A DNA stretch of 64,000 nt, taken from the NCBI GenBank assembly GCA_029990175.1, contig JARKIP010000051.1, positions 2,124,501 through 2,188,500 of the forward strand, written 5' to 3'. This document shows, one piece after another, positions 54,138 to 64,000 of the stretch. The notes below the pieces were generated by a model. It ran no database searches and was not told the origin of the DNA. It was given only the letters and a program-made list of their open reading frames with translations. Source of the stretch: Petunia secreta (Eukaryota; Streptophyta; Magnoliopsida; Solanales; Solanaceae). Numbering within the stretch: position 1 is the stretch's first letter; the number at the start of each line of letters is the position of its first letter. The position numbers and the translations under genes are program-made.

Positions 54138-55593
54138 TAGGGGTGAACATAGGGCGGGTTGGTTCGGTTTTTTCATTTATCAAACCAAACCAAAAATTTC
54201 GGGTTTTTGAATCTTTAAACCAAACCAAACCAACCAAAGTCGGTTTTTTCAATATCGGTTTTATTCGGTTTATTCGGGTTAATCGGTTTATTCGGTTTTT
54301 ATTTTGGTAACAACAATTACACGATGCATTCTAAAGTAAAAACAGGTTGATGATGTATTTTCTAGCTTAGAACGTTGTCACGTGATCTTTGCACGTATAG
54401 TCGTATTTAGCTATGACAGAGTAGTTATACTATGAAATTAAAATGGAAGTAATCTCCAAGTGCTTAGTGCTCTATTACTTTTATTCCTCTGTGAGATGAA
54501 TGATGCTTTTGGTAATCTCATAACATTCCTTCTAACTTGTTCATATGTCAACCATAGTTCATTCACACTCTGTAATAATATAATCACTTTTACTGTGTTT
54601 GTAGAAAGTAGAAACCAGATACTCAGACTCTTTGGTAGAAAGATCAATGTGGCTTGCAATGCTCCATTCCAATTGATAGCATTGCCAGAAAGAGTAAATA
54701 AATTATCTTATTAGATATCTTTTCTTATGCGAGTCTTCAACACAATTAGAATTGTGATGAAAACACTCAATCATGTCTTTGTCAAGTGCCAGACCAACAT
54801 CCAAGATATACCCTTCAAGTACCTCAAAATTCACTGTCTACTAATGCTCTTCCCTTTGAAACATTCATAATATCTACTCGCTACATGAACATTTTGCATA
54901 TATATATTAGGACTGAGTGCTAACCATAACACACGATACTACCACTAACATGGTAACATAAACTCAGTAGAGCATGCACAATTTTGAAAAGAAAAAAAGT
55001 ACTTACCAATAAAAAAGACAATAATAAAAAAAAAAACAAAATCCAATTGAAATGCCAAAAGTACTTAGCATTGTTTATATAAGTATTGCACCTATAATAC
55101 AATGGTCATAAACATCTTTATGAACTCTGAACTAAACGCTTACCACTTTTAGATAAACTCAAATAGAGCAGCACTAAAAAGGTGATTATTAGTTAGTGGT
55201 TTACACAATTTAATGCAGCAGAAGTAGAACTAGATAATTAAAAGTAGTAAGTCTTTGGCAAACATTGGTGTTACTTCAGGAAATTCAAAGAGTGAAGCCC
55301 TAAAAATGATTAATTGCAGAGTGTTTTACATGATTTGCAGCAACAAAAGTAGAAAATAGTTTTCAATGAATAAATTTTATACATATAAAATTTAAAAATA
55401 ACGTATTTGTAATACGGTTCGGTTTGGTATCGGTTCGGTTTTTTTGGGGGTTATACCAAACCAAACCTAAAATGTCGGGTTTTTTTCCGCCAACACCAAA
55501 CCAAGTCAAACCAAACCACTAGTCGGGTTTTTTTTCGGTTCGGTTTGGTTTTTCGGTTTGGTTCGGTTTTCCGGTTTGGTTTGTACAGCCCTA
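54138..55593. mobile_element. Non-autonomous hAT element, 1456 bp, in the Tekay-like LTR
   Basis: CATATAAG flanks both sides (54130-54137, 55594-55601), a perfect 8-bp duplication. The ends TAGGGGTGAACA and TGTACAGCCCTA are imperfect inverted repeats. Subterminal parts repeat CGGTTCGGTTTGGT/ACCAAACCAAACC. No transposase ORF; the interior is AT-rich. Confidence 0.88.
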
Positions 55594-56639
55594 CATATAA
55601 GGATTATTAAACTTGATTTTAGTGCGCTTTTATCCGTTTAATCTTGAGTTTTCATGCCTAATTTTGAGGTTTTTGCCCTAAGTCTAAAATGGAGTATTTT
55701 GATGATTTGAAGGGGTAACCAGACTATATTTTGATAAACTTTATATGCGTGAACTCGTATTCGAATGGGTAATATGATTTTGAGGTCGATTTCAGATTTC
55801 GGACTTTGAGGCCCCGACCCACTTCGGGTAGTGAGCATTTTTGGGGTTTTGTTTGCAAACTAATTACATATTTGGACTTGTGGTGTCCTGGGGAGTCCAA
55901 AATATATTTTATTTTGGGATCCGGGCTTGTGGGCTTGGGGTTGACTTTTAGGTTTGACCCCGTCCGAGGTTGACTTTTGTGAAATTTTGTAAATGGTTGT
56001 TCCTTGCCTAATTCGACGTGGTGAATCATATTTTTGATAGTTTGGAACCATCCGAGGCTTCATTTGTGGACTTTTGGCTACATTCAGGTCGTAGTACTTG
56101 TGGAAAGCGCATGCGAGGTAAGGGAGACTTGAACTTCTACTTGCTTGATTTCCTATATAAGCATAATATGTATCTCGTTAAAACTATATTTATGGTATCA
56201 AAAGGTTTAAAGCTATTGATATGAGCTCACTAGTTGAAGTAATGTTTGGTTGTTGTGATGCATTATATATGCAATGATTATGAACATTCGCGAGGTCTAA
56301 TTTGAGATATTTGGAATATCGAAAGTATGACTTGCACTTAATTTGGTAAAGAGAGCCTAATATACAATATATTATGAATATTGTGAGTTTAACCGTATTG
56401 TGACAATGTTCCTTTTATGAAAGTACTGTTATTACTTTGCAAAGTTTAGAAATTATTTAGTTGAGATATCTTATTATGATCTACAATATTACGATTAATA
56501 TCGTGTATGGCATCACAATATGCCTATTTAGCGTGCATTACCCAAGTTATATTATGATCCATTTGACGTGGAGTTATCTTTTGGACTATATTTCTTTAAT
56601 GTTAGCATTATCCCTTAGTTGATATTGTTGCCTTATTGG

Positions 56640-57005
56640 TATCTTGATCGTTGGGCCACTGGTCTAGCTTATTATGGTGAGGGCCTATGTCGTTGAGTTG
56701 ATATAGCCACTGGTCTAGCCTATTATGGTGAGGGCCTACGCTACTGAGTTGATATAGCCACTGGTCTAGCCTATTATGGTGAGGACCTATGCTACTGAGT
56801 TGATATAGCCACTGGTCTAGCCTATTATGGCGAGGGCCTATGCTACCGAGCTGATATAGCCATTGGTCTAGCCTATTATGGTGAGGGCCTATGCTACATA
56901 GTTGATATAGCCACTAGTCTAGCCTATTATAGTGAGGGCCTATGCTACTGAGAAGATATAGCCATTTAGCCTTTTTATGGTGAGCGCCTATGCTACCGAG
57001 TTGGT
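56640..57005 (+). repeat. Tandem array of ~53-bp units in the Tekay-like LTR
   Basis: Six to seven copies of a unit reading TATAGCCACTGGTCTAGCC then TATTATGGTGAGGGCCTATG, ending in CTACTGAGTTGA. Copies differ by single bases (GCTACATAG, CTACCGAGC). Expansion in U3/R regions is common in long LTRs. Confidence 0.9.
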
Positions 57006-57648
57006 TTTTAATTGTGGTTGAGTTGAGATCCCTTGGTTGATATTTTTGTTGAGCTAGCTTCTCATTAGATCTCTGATTGTATTTTAAAAATGTAGTGAAG
57101 AAGTTATATCCTATCTTAGGACAATTGCACAGTCTTATCTACATATTATCATTATACCAGCATTAAAAAATGGTGAGGACAGGAGGGCTCGTCGAGGATC
57201 TTACTGGGTCAGGGTGACTCACTCCTGTATAGTTTTTATGTGCAGGTTTATTAGTTGAGGCACCTCTGGAGTTCTTGGTCCTGTTTGGGATTATCTTCCA
57301 GCGTTGTGCATGGATGCTGCCGCATAGTTCGTAGTAGTGTCTAGTTCTTCCTTATGATATTTTAGTTGGGTTTGAACCTATTGTTACATATCCTATACCC
57401 ATCGATGCTCCATGACTAGCTATTGGATTTTGGGTTGGTATAAACTATTTTTGTTTTTTATTCAAATTATCAGATTTATGACATTGTTAGTGATTTCATA
57501 ATATTCCGCTTTACTTTTCTTTGTCCGGTTTCCTTTTGAAACCTTGATTTCTTGAAAATAAACTTAACTGAGAATGTTTTTATGAATTGGTCGCTTAAGG
57601 GTAGAAGCTCTTAAGTGCTATCACGTACTCGATTTTTAGGTCGTGACA

Positions 57649-58068
57649 TAAACAAAATACAAATGTATAAGCAATCAAATACCTATACACATAGATACAC
57701 AACATATTAACACATCCATCAACTGTTTTATTTATGTTACAACATGTGGGTTTTTTTTAAAATATAAATTACAAACATGTGGTTGCCTAACAACTTCTGC
57801 TTCTTAATTGTAAACAACCAAGATTTGATTAAACAACCACAAATTGTTTTCTTAGACTTACTACAAGCAATGCCAACATTTTCAGCAGCAACTTTTTATT
57901 CAAATTCACTACAACTAAATTATCTTAATTTTTACATTTAATCTCCAATTATTACTCTCAACAATTTCAAAAATACCCACTTTAAAATGACACAAAATCA
58001 ACCTCAAAAATCAAACCCACCTGCAAATGCAATCTCCTATGGTGATTTTAAATAATTCTAATAACACT
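57649..58068. other. Unassigned spacer
   Basis: AT-rich DNA right of the Tekay-like LTR; no gene or repeat border recognised. Confidence 0.4.
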
Positions 58069-58482
58069 TGATAATTGTATATTTTATATATTTTTAGATA
58101 GATAAGTTATTATATATATTAACATATTTTATGTATAATACATAATATTATGTTTAGTATGTGTAAATACTTCTAAAAAATATTGCAGGAAAAGAGAAAG
58201 AAGAAAATAGAAGAAATAGTGAGCATGAACGACTTGACAGCATCCACCGTAGAAAAAGAAGACAACAAATGCATAATTGAAACTCAGTGATGGCATTATT
58301 GAATCAGTAATAGCATTTATTTTCCAGTAATGGCATTTATTTTCCAGTAATGGGGTTACTAATCCATTAATGGAATTACTAATCAGTGATGGCATTATAA
58401 GATCCAGTAATGGCATTACGAAACTTTTTCCTGGCTCAACTTTCTATAAATAGGTCCTCTCTTTTAGTGAAGAGATTGAAGA
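58069..58482 (+). repeat. Truncated LTR, same general type as the solo LTR at 61095-62450
   Basis: It opens TGATAATTGTATATTTTATA, has ATATTGCAGGAAAAGAG inside and a TATA box CTATAAATAGG near 58443-58453; the solo LTR has the same order (TGATGGATATAATTTATTG, TTTTGCAGGAAG, CTATAAATAGG). It is cut at 58482 where the Sirevirus LTR begins. A degenerate 20-bp repeat (CAGTAATGGCATT) lies at 58285-58430. Confidence 0.55.
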
Positions 58483-59321
58483 TGTAAGGGGGGGGGGGGG
58501 TGAATTATGTTTTTCAATTCTTTCTCAGATTCAGTCGACTTAATGAGTCGACTAGATTTCAACCAGTGATAACAGAATAATGTAAATGCAGAAAAGTAAG
58601 AACACAACAGATTTTTATACTGGTTCAGAACCAAAAATGGTTCCTAATCCAGTCCCTTTGGGTCACAAGGGAGTTTTCTCTTCAGCTCTTAAGATCTTTC
58701 AAAGTACAGAATGATGGTTTTTCTTCGTTCACCAACAACGATACACAGTATGGTTTTGTTCCTTCGCTCACCACAAACGATGCCCAGTTGGTTACTCACT
58801 TAACCAACTCACTCGACATTAACCTTACTTTTCCTCTGAACTCTCTTTTCTTTTTCTTGGACGGTAGTAAACTCTAAAGATTACAATGTTTTCAAGATTT
58901 CAAAAGAGAATGTTAGAAAGCTTAAGGTTGCATACGATGACTGCATGCAGCTTTGGATATATATAGTATCAGGGTTATCTTCATGTGAACACAGGGAATG
59001 TCTTGAGGATCCTTGATTGATATGATAGAGATATTTTCCTTAACATAAGAGAATCTTGACCCAAGGGATTTGATCCCCAGAAAGGCAATGATTGATCCTT
59101 TCTGGAAATAAGGTAAGAGCCATAAAAGATCCTGATTTTTCTCTAACCACTTGATATGTGAAATTAACTTCAATCACAGAGGCCTGAAAATCAGCGACTC
59201 CAAGATCCTTCCAAATTTAGCCGACTGAATCCGTTATGTTCCTGTCATGAAATGCAACAGTTGTTAAGTTAGCTGCTCATGAAATTTAACCATATTGTAA
59301 TCATCAAAATTGGAGTTATCA
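58483..59321 (-). repeat. 3' LTR of the Sirevirus element (~839 bp)
   Basis: Minus strand start TGATAACTCCAATTTTGATG follows the polypurine AAAAAAGGGAGAGAT; the end is …CCCCCCTTACA at 58483. A TATA-like CTATATATATCC stands near 58955-58966. GAAGA (58478-58482) would be the left target copy; the right one is outside. Confidence 0.65.
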
Positions 59322-59706
59322 ATCTCTCCCTTTTTTATGATGACAATTCTTGAGACTTATGATACTTCCCCGTTCTAAGCTTGTGTTGATAGCTCCCCCT
59401 GAGTATATGCTCCCCCTGAAAATTTGAGTACCTGCATTTCTAATTTTCTAGAGCAGATATGTAGCCGACTCAAAGAAGAAGTTAGTTAGTCGACTTAACA
59501 GGTTAAATTTCAGGGAATTCAGACAGTATTCACATAGCACAGACAACAGCAATATTCACATAGCACAGTCAACATCTGTTCAGAGCATTCAGCATTCATG
59601 CATATACAGAGCCAGTTTTAAACATAGTTTTTCTCCTCCTTTGTCATCAACAAAAAACAGGGGAGTCACAAAAGACAGTCTTAGCCATCTAAACAGTCAC
59701 AGACAG

Positions 59707-61052
59707 CTATCTCCTTCCCAGAAAGTATTTCAAGGTATTGATGATGTTTGTTCCCAGAGTGTCAATACGAGAGTGCAAGGTAGAGAGACTTCTGCGAGCA
59801 TCTTTGGCCACAGTGTCAATGGAAAGCCTGAGGTGGGCAACATCAGCCTTGGTGGTTTTGGTGTCATACTTGGCTTTCTCAAGATTGTATTGAGAAAAAA
59901 GACAAAGATTACGCAGAGTGATGAGCTGTTCATCAACTGCAGAAAGACGACTGAGCATATTGGAGTTGTCAAGAGCAGGGGCAGGAGCAGGCATAGAGGG
60001 AAGTAGATCCAGGTCAGGCTTTTTAACCCAAGTGTGATCAAGATGCACATATCCCATACTGGAAATGCACGAGAGTTATAGCATTGAGATACAGTGATGG
60101 CAGAGTGACCAGAAATGGGAACATGCAGAAGTTCCAGTATATGGGAGATAAGCATCCCATATGGAAGACAGCCAGATTCCTTAGTATCCACAGCACATTC
60201 GTGCATGTAGTTAAGGATCCACCAAGAGAGTTTGACCTTTTGTTTAGCAACAAGACAATAGACAATAAAGGTGTCCCTTTGGGAAAGGGAACTGAATGAG
60301 CCTGTGCGAGGAAGCAGGGTAGTAGCAGTAATATGAGCAAGGACACGATTTTCAAAACACAGAAGATGAGGACCAAGCTGTCCATCAGGGATTGCATGAG
60401 AGCCTAAACTAGTGATACAAGCTTTGTCCTGGTCAAAAGAGACTTCAAAGTCGGAGGGCCAAGAATTTTTGAAGCAATCAGAGAAGCCAGACGATTTAAT
60501 CTTTAAAAGTTTTTCTAGGACTTTACAGGTCAAGAAAATGCGTTGACCCAAAACCACTGATTCAATACCATCAGTGCCACAAGTGCGAAGATTTGCATAG
60601 AACATTCGAACCAAATCAGGGTAAATGACATGAGGGTTGATAGAGAAGAGATTTGACCAACCTTGGAAGTCGAAAAGAGCTTTGATATGGCAATCAAGAT
60701 TTTCCATAGATTCAAGGTCAACAATGCGGCCAGAGGCAATGCGATGATGTTTGAGTTCTTCAAACTTTTCTCTGCCAGTATCCCAAAAATTCTGATCACG
60801 GTCAAGAGAGATGCAGGGTTTGGTAACTTTGAGTTTCTTTGGAGAGGATTTTTAAGGAGTATCAACCATGGGTCGTTTTCAACGCTTTTTGCCAGAACAA
60901 GTGGAGACGAAGGAGGCAGATTCGCTGTGCTGAGACATGGTGGCAGAGTCGGAGTTTTCAAGATTAATGGGAGACCCAGGTGAACAGTTTTTGGAGCGGT
61001 GTCGAGAACTTTTCCTCATAGAAGGGATTATAGGTTTTTGAGTTTTACCCAT
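59707..61052 (-). pseudogene. Sirevirus accessory ORF (env-like position), broken
   Basis: From MGKTQKPIIPSMRKSSRHRS (61052) it runs as a Ser/Lys-rich start, two in-frame stops (after SGKKR and after VDTP), then an open 300-codon block (about 60707-60050) with MENLDCHIKALFDFQGWSNL, a globular domain like the 'putative plant transposon protein' family, and after a frameshift near 60060 a coiled coil (LSAVDEQLITLRNLCLFSQYN) ending at 59707. No membrane segment is clear, so 'envelope' is only the position name. Same strand as pol; the role is unknown. Related in style to the aORF in the Tat element at 16.7-18.6 kb. Confidence 0.65.
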
Positions 61053-61094
61053 TGAAGAGAGGAAGAGGCAAACAAGTAGTTGCACGGAGAGAGG

Positions 61095-62450
61095 TGATGG
61101 ATATAATTTATTGATATATTTTTATAGTTAAATATTAAGTATTTTAAATAAAACGTGAATAAATATATCCATCTCTCGCATATTTTCTAACATATTTTGC
61201 AGGAAGAAGAAATTATCCAAGGTGAAGAAAAATAAGGGATGACCATTGATGATTACATTATTCATAGTGTGATTATAACACTGATAGTAATGTCCGTGAA
61301 TTTTTTTATGCTGAAGAATAAAAGTGCAAGCGGAAGAAAGTTCATGAAAGGAAGCTACGTATGAATATTTGAAATTGTCATCTAAACCCAACTCACCTTG
61401 GCCATCTTGAAAATTTTCCTACCACCTTAGGATATGCCATCTTAGGTAGAACTTTGGCTTTGGAATTTATCTATAAATAGGTAGTAAACTTTGTATGGAA
61501 GATCATCAAATTTTCATCTTGCAAGAACTACTTTCTCTTGCTCTTTTTCTTTCTTTGTCTTTTATAACATTAAGCTTTTGTAGTTTTCTTTTGTAGAAGA
61601 AATACTACTTCTTCCTAGTCTTTATATTTTTAAAGTTTTTCTTACTCCATAATGGAGTAATCTCTTTTGTTGGGATAGTTGATGAAACTCGGTAATATTT
61701 ATAATACGTATCTCAGTTTTAATACATGCTTAGCCTGAAGTTTTTAATCACATTTTAACACTGTGCTAGAATTATAGTTTTTACTAAATCTTTATTTTCA
61801 CATCCGTCTATTTTATATCTAGATTATTGTTATATTAATTTTGTAATTCTCACGGAGCAAAATTAATGTATAATAACTGATGAATAAAGTAGTAGAGTAA
61901 AAACTATTTTTCCAAGTCTGTAATCTTGTTTACCTCAGTTTTAATTCTCACGGAGGAATTGTTGTAGGTAAGATTATTGATTTTCCGTAAAAATATTCTC
62001 ACGAAGTTTTTACTACTTTTTTAGCACAATTCAGGCAAGAAAAATATTTCGGTTTAATCGTCACTAGTTATAATTTGATTAATATGCATAACCTCACGGA
62101 GTGTTATTAATTGATTATTTTCTTAGTGAGCAAAATATAATTGAATTAGCAATAAGCAATTATTCTTAAGAGAAATACATGTCAAAACTGAGATATTTAT
62201 TATAAGTATTACCAAGTGAATTCAACGATTCCCAACTCCTTTTAAATTTGAAATCTTCCGGAAGTTCTTTCTTTTAGTTTAAGTAAATTTAAATTAAAAA
62301 CTCACTTTTCATCAATTTGATTCTCTCAAATAGTAATTAAACTACAAGTCCGTAGCATAGAATACCCAATCTCTGTGGGACGATATCTTAAACTATATTA
62401 GAATTTGACAAGAACGAGAACACAATTCCTATGCACTTTGGACCTCGTCA
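61095..62450 (+). repeat. Solo LTR (1356 bp) inserted in the Sirevirus spacer
   Basis: TGATGG…CGTCA ends are flanked by AGAGG on both sides (61090-61094, 62451-62455), a perfect 5-bp duplication. A TATA box CTATAAATAGG is near 61470-61480. There is no internal region, so it came from LTR-LTR recombination. It lies 43 nt before the accessory ORF start. Confidence 0.9.
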
Positions 62451-62667
62451 AGAGGGAAGATGGAGTGAGCAAGTGAGGTTTTTATGGAGATGTGGAGGAG
62501 GAAAGACGTGACTGAAAAGGTGAAAGGACGAGGGCTGTCTGCGAGTGAATCGAGGCGACACCTTTACACACGCAAAACGAGCAGTAATAATTAGAGAAGT
62601 TTAGGGATATGCATCAGTTAAATAAATGCCTTTTAAAGATGTTCATATATGCAAGAATGAGACATAA

Positions 62668-64000
62668 TTAATTTATAGATGTAGGATCCTCTACTACTCC
62701 TAATCTTTCACGAAGTTCACAGAAATGTTCCTCATGCAAAGGTTTAGTAAAGATATCAGCAAGCTGATTTTCAGTAGTCACAAATGAGATTTTAATGTTA
62801 CCACATAGAACATGATCCCTAATGAAGTGATGCTTAATTTCTATATGTTTAGCTCTAGAATGATGCACTGGATTTTTAGAGAGACAAATAGCACTAGAAT
62901 TATCACAGAAAATGGACATAGGAGTAGGATTAATATCATAATCATTGAGTTGATAAGACATCCAAAGAAGTTGAGTGCAGCAATGTCCAATGGCAATGTA
63001 TTCCGCCTCAGTAGTAGATAAGGATACTGAGCCTTGTTTTTTGCTATGCCAAGAGATGAGGGATTGTCCAAAAAATTGACAAGTCCAACTAGTGCTTTTA
63101 CGATCATCTTTATTACCTGCAAAATCGGCATCTGAGTATCCTTGAAGATGAAAATTAATAGTGCATGGATACCAAAGCCCATAGGAAATAGTGCCAGAGA
63201 GATATCGCATAATACGTTTAACTGCAGTTAGATGTGATTCCTTAGGTTCAGATTGAAATCTGGCACATTTGCATACACTAAACATTATGTCTGGTCGACT
63301 AGCAGTTAAATAGAGTAGTGAACCAATCATACCTCAATAGGTGGTCTGATCTATATTTTTACCTTTGCAGTCTTTATCAAGATTTGTTGAGGGACTCATA
63401 GGAGTTTTCATGATCTTGGCATTATGCATACCAAATTTGGCAAGTAATTCCTTGGTTTACTTAGATTGATTGATGAAAATTCCTTTATCGTATTGTTTGA
63501 TTTGAAGTCCAAGAAAGAAGGTGAGCTCTCCCATGGGACTCATTTCAAACTCATTCTGCATTGTCTCAGCAAATTCCTTGCACAAAGAGGGATTAGTACT
63601 ACCAAATATAATATCGTCGACATAAATTTGAATAAGAAGATTTCCAACAGATGATCTCTTAATGAATAAATTAGTATCAATTTTTCCTCGACTAAAACCA
63701 TGATTTAAAAGAAAAGTGCTTAACCGATCATACCATGCTCTTGGAGCTTGCTTCAAGCCGTATAGAGCTTTGGTCAACTTAAAAACATGCGAGGGAAATT
63801 TTAAGTTTTCAAACCCGGGAGGTTGTTTAACATATACCTCTTCTTTGATGAAACCATTTAAAAATGCACTTTTGACATCCATTTGAAATAGTTTAAAACC
63901 TTTGAATGATGCATAAGCAAGTAGCATGCGGATAGATTCTAACCTTGCAACTGGAGCGAATGTTTCATCACAGTCTATACCTTCTTGTTGCGAGTAGCCT
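62668..64000 (-). pseudogene. Sirevirus pol: RT and RNase H (3' part)
   Basis: From the right edge: GIDCDETFAPVARLESIRM, FKLFQMDVKSAFLNGFI, LKQAPRAWYDRL and the RT active site IYVDDIIFGS near 63630-63600. A stop after NQSK (63457) and another before MIGSLLYLTASRPD (63330) break the frame, then the copia RNase H: GYSDADFAGNKDDRKST, TEAEYIAIGHCC, QLADIFTKPLHEEHF, ending at 62668. RT/RNase H polymerise and degrade template RNA in the cycle. Integrase, protease and gag would lie right of base 64000. Confidence 0.85.

Larger units (their letters stand above)
53459..57648 (+). repeat. 3' LTR of a Tekay/Del-like Ty3/gypsy element, ~2.7 kb plus insertion
   Basis: The LTR starts TGTAACGAACTGCTCGGTTG after a polypurine-like AAGTAGGGGAGAT and ends TTTTTAGGTCGTGACA. 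TGTAACG…GTGACA ends are typical for Tekay/Del LTRs in Solanaceae, from memory. A hAT element (54138-55593) and a tandem array (56640-57000) lie inside. No TSD was checked because the other end is not in the window. Confidence 0.7.
58483..64000 (-). mobile_element. Sirevirus-type Ty1/copia element, 3' part, running off the right edge
   Basis: Minus strand order is RT, RNase H, spacer with inserted solo LTR, accessory ORF, repeated polypurine motifs (GGGGGAG three times in 59321-59417) and the 3' LTR (59321-58483). Multiple AGGGGGAG motifs before the 3' LTR, plus a third ORF behind pol, are known for Sireviruses. Stops in pol show it is dead. Confidence 0.8.

Noticed and set aside
59641..60299. 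Plus-strand ORFs over the Sirevirus accessory ORF
   Set aside because: Shadows of the minus-strand ORF.

Overview
The window is nuclear DNA from a flowering plant. Intron-split genes, plant-only families (a GRAS regulator, UDP-arabinopyranose mutase), nested LTR retrotransposons, CACTA and hAT transposons, Stowaway-like MITEs, SINEs and a plastid-derived fragment all point there. Retroelement style (Ogre, Retand-like Tat, Tekay-like LTR, Sirevirus) and the SINEs suggest an asterid, most likely Solanaceae; that placement is inference.

Layout. (1) 1-16746, minus strand: most of an Ogre-type Ty3/gypsy element, read from right to left: 5' LTR (13077-16746), primer-binding site, leader with hairpin repeats, extra ORF1, gag-protease, a short frame-restoring intron, RT/RNase H/integrase, 3' UTR with hairpin repeats. 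All ORFs are open; the 3' LTR lies beyond base 1. (2) 16747-20138: 3' end of a Tat-lineage element on the plus strand, with a decayed accessory ORF in antisense, a polypurine tract and an LTR. (3) 20139-22954: intergenic and promoter. (4) 22955-25667, plus: four-exon UDP-arabinopyranose mutase (RGP) gene, 355 aa, with MITEs in its introns. (5) 27259-35834, minus: twelve-exon tRNA (guanine26-N2)-dimethyltransferase gene (TRM1), 580 aa; introns hold SINEs, foldback elements and a plastid atpB fragment. (6) 37719-39383, minus: SCARECROW-LIKE 3-type GRAS gene, 433 aa, whose single intron starts at the edge of a MITE. (7) 40.8-41.9 kb: probable copia-type LTR and a MITE. (8) 41958-51708, plus: decayed Retand-like Ty3/gypsy element, interrupted by a hAT element with perfect 8-bp duplications (44262-44918) and a CACTA element (48141-51445) that carries a complete five-exon TNP1-like gene. 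(9) 51709-57648: unexplained T/G-rich DNA, then a long Tekay-like LTR holding a second hAT element and a tandem array. (10) 58069-64000: truncated LTR, then a Sirevirus (Ty1/copia) on the minus strand with its 3' LTR, an accessory ORF, a solo LTR inserted in the spacer, and RNase H/RT running off the right edge.

The three host genes are housekeeping or regulatory (cell-wall sugar nucleotide supply, tRNA modification, gibberellin/root-type GRAS regulation) and show no operon-like link. Everything else is mobile DNA in several layers. The most unusual themes are accessory ORFs in three retrotransposon lineages, arrays of self-complementary units in both untranslated regions of the Ogre element, a long purine tract before its gag ORF, a transposon lying exactly on a 5' splice site, and a CACTA element that keeps only its DNA-binding-protein gene.
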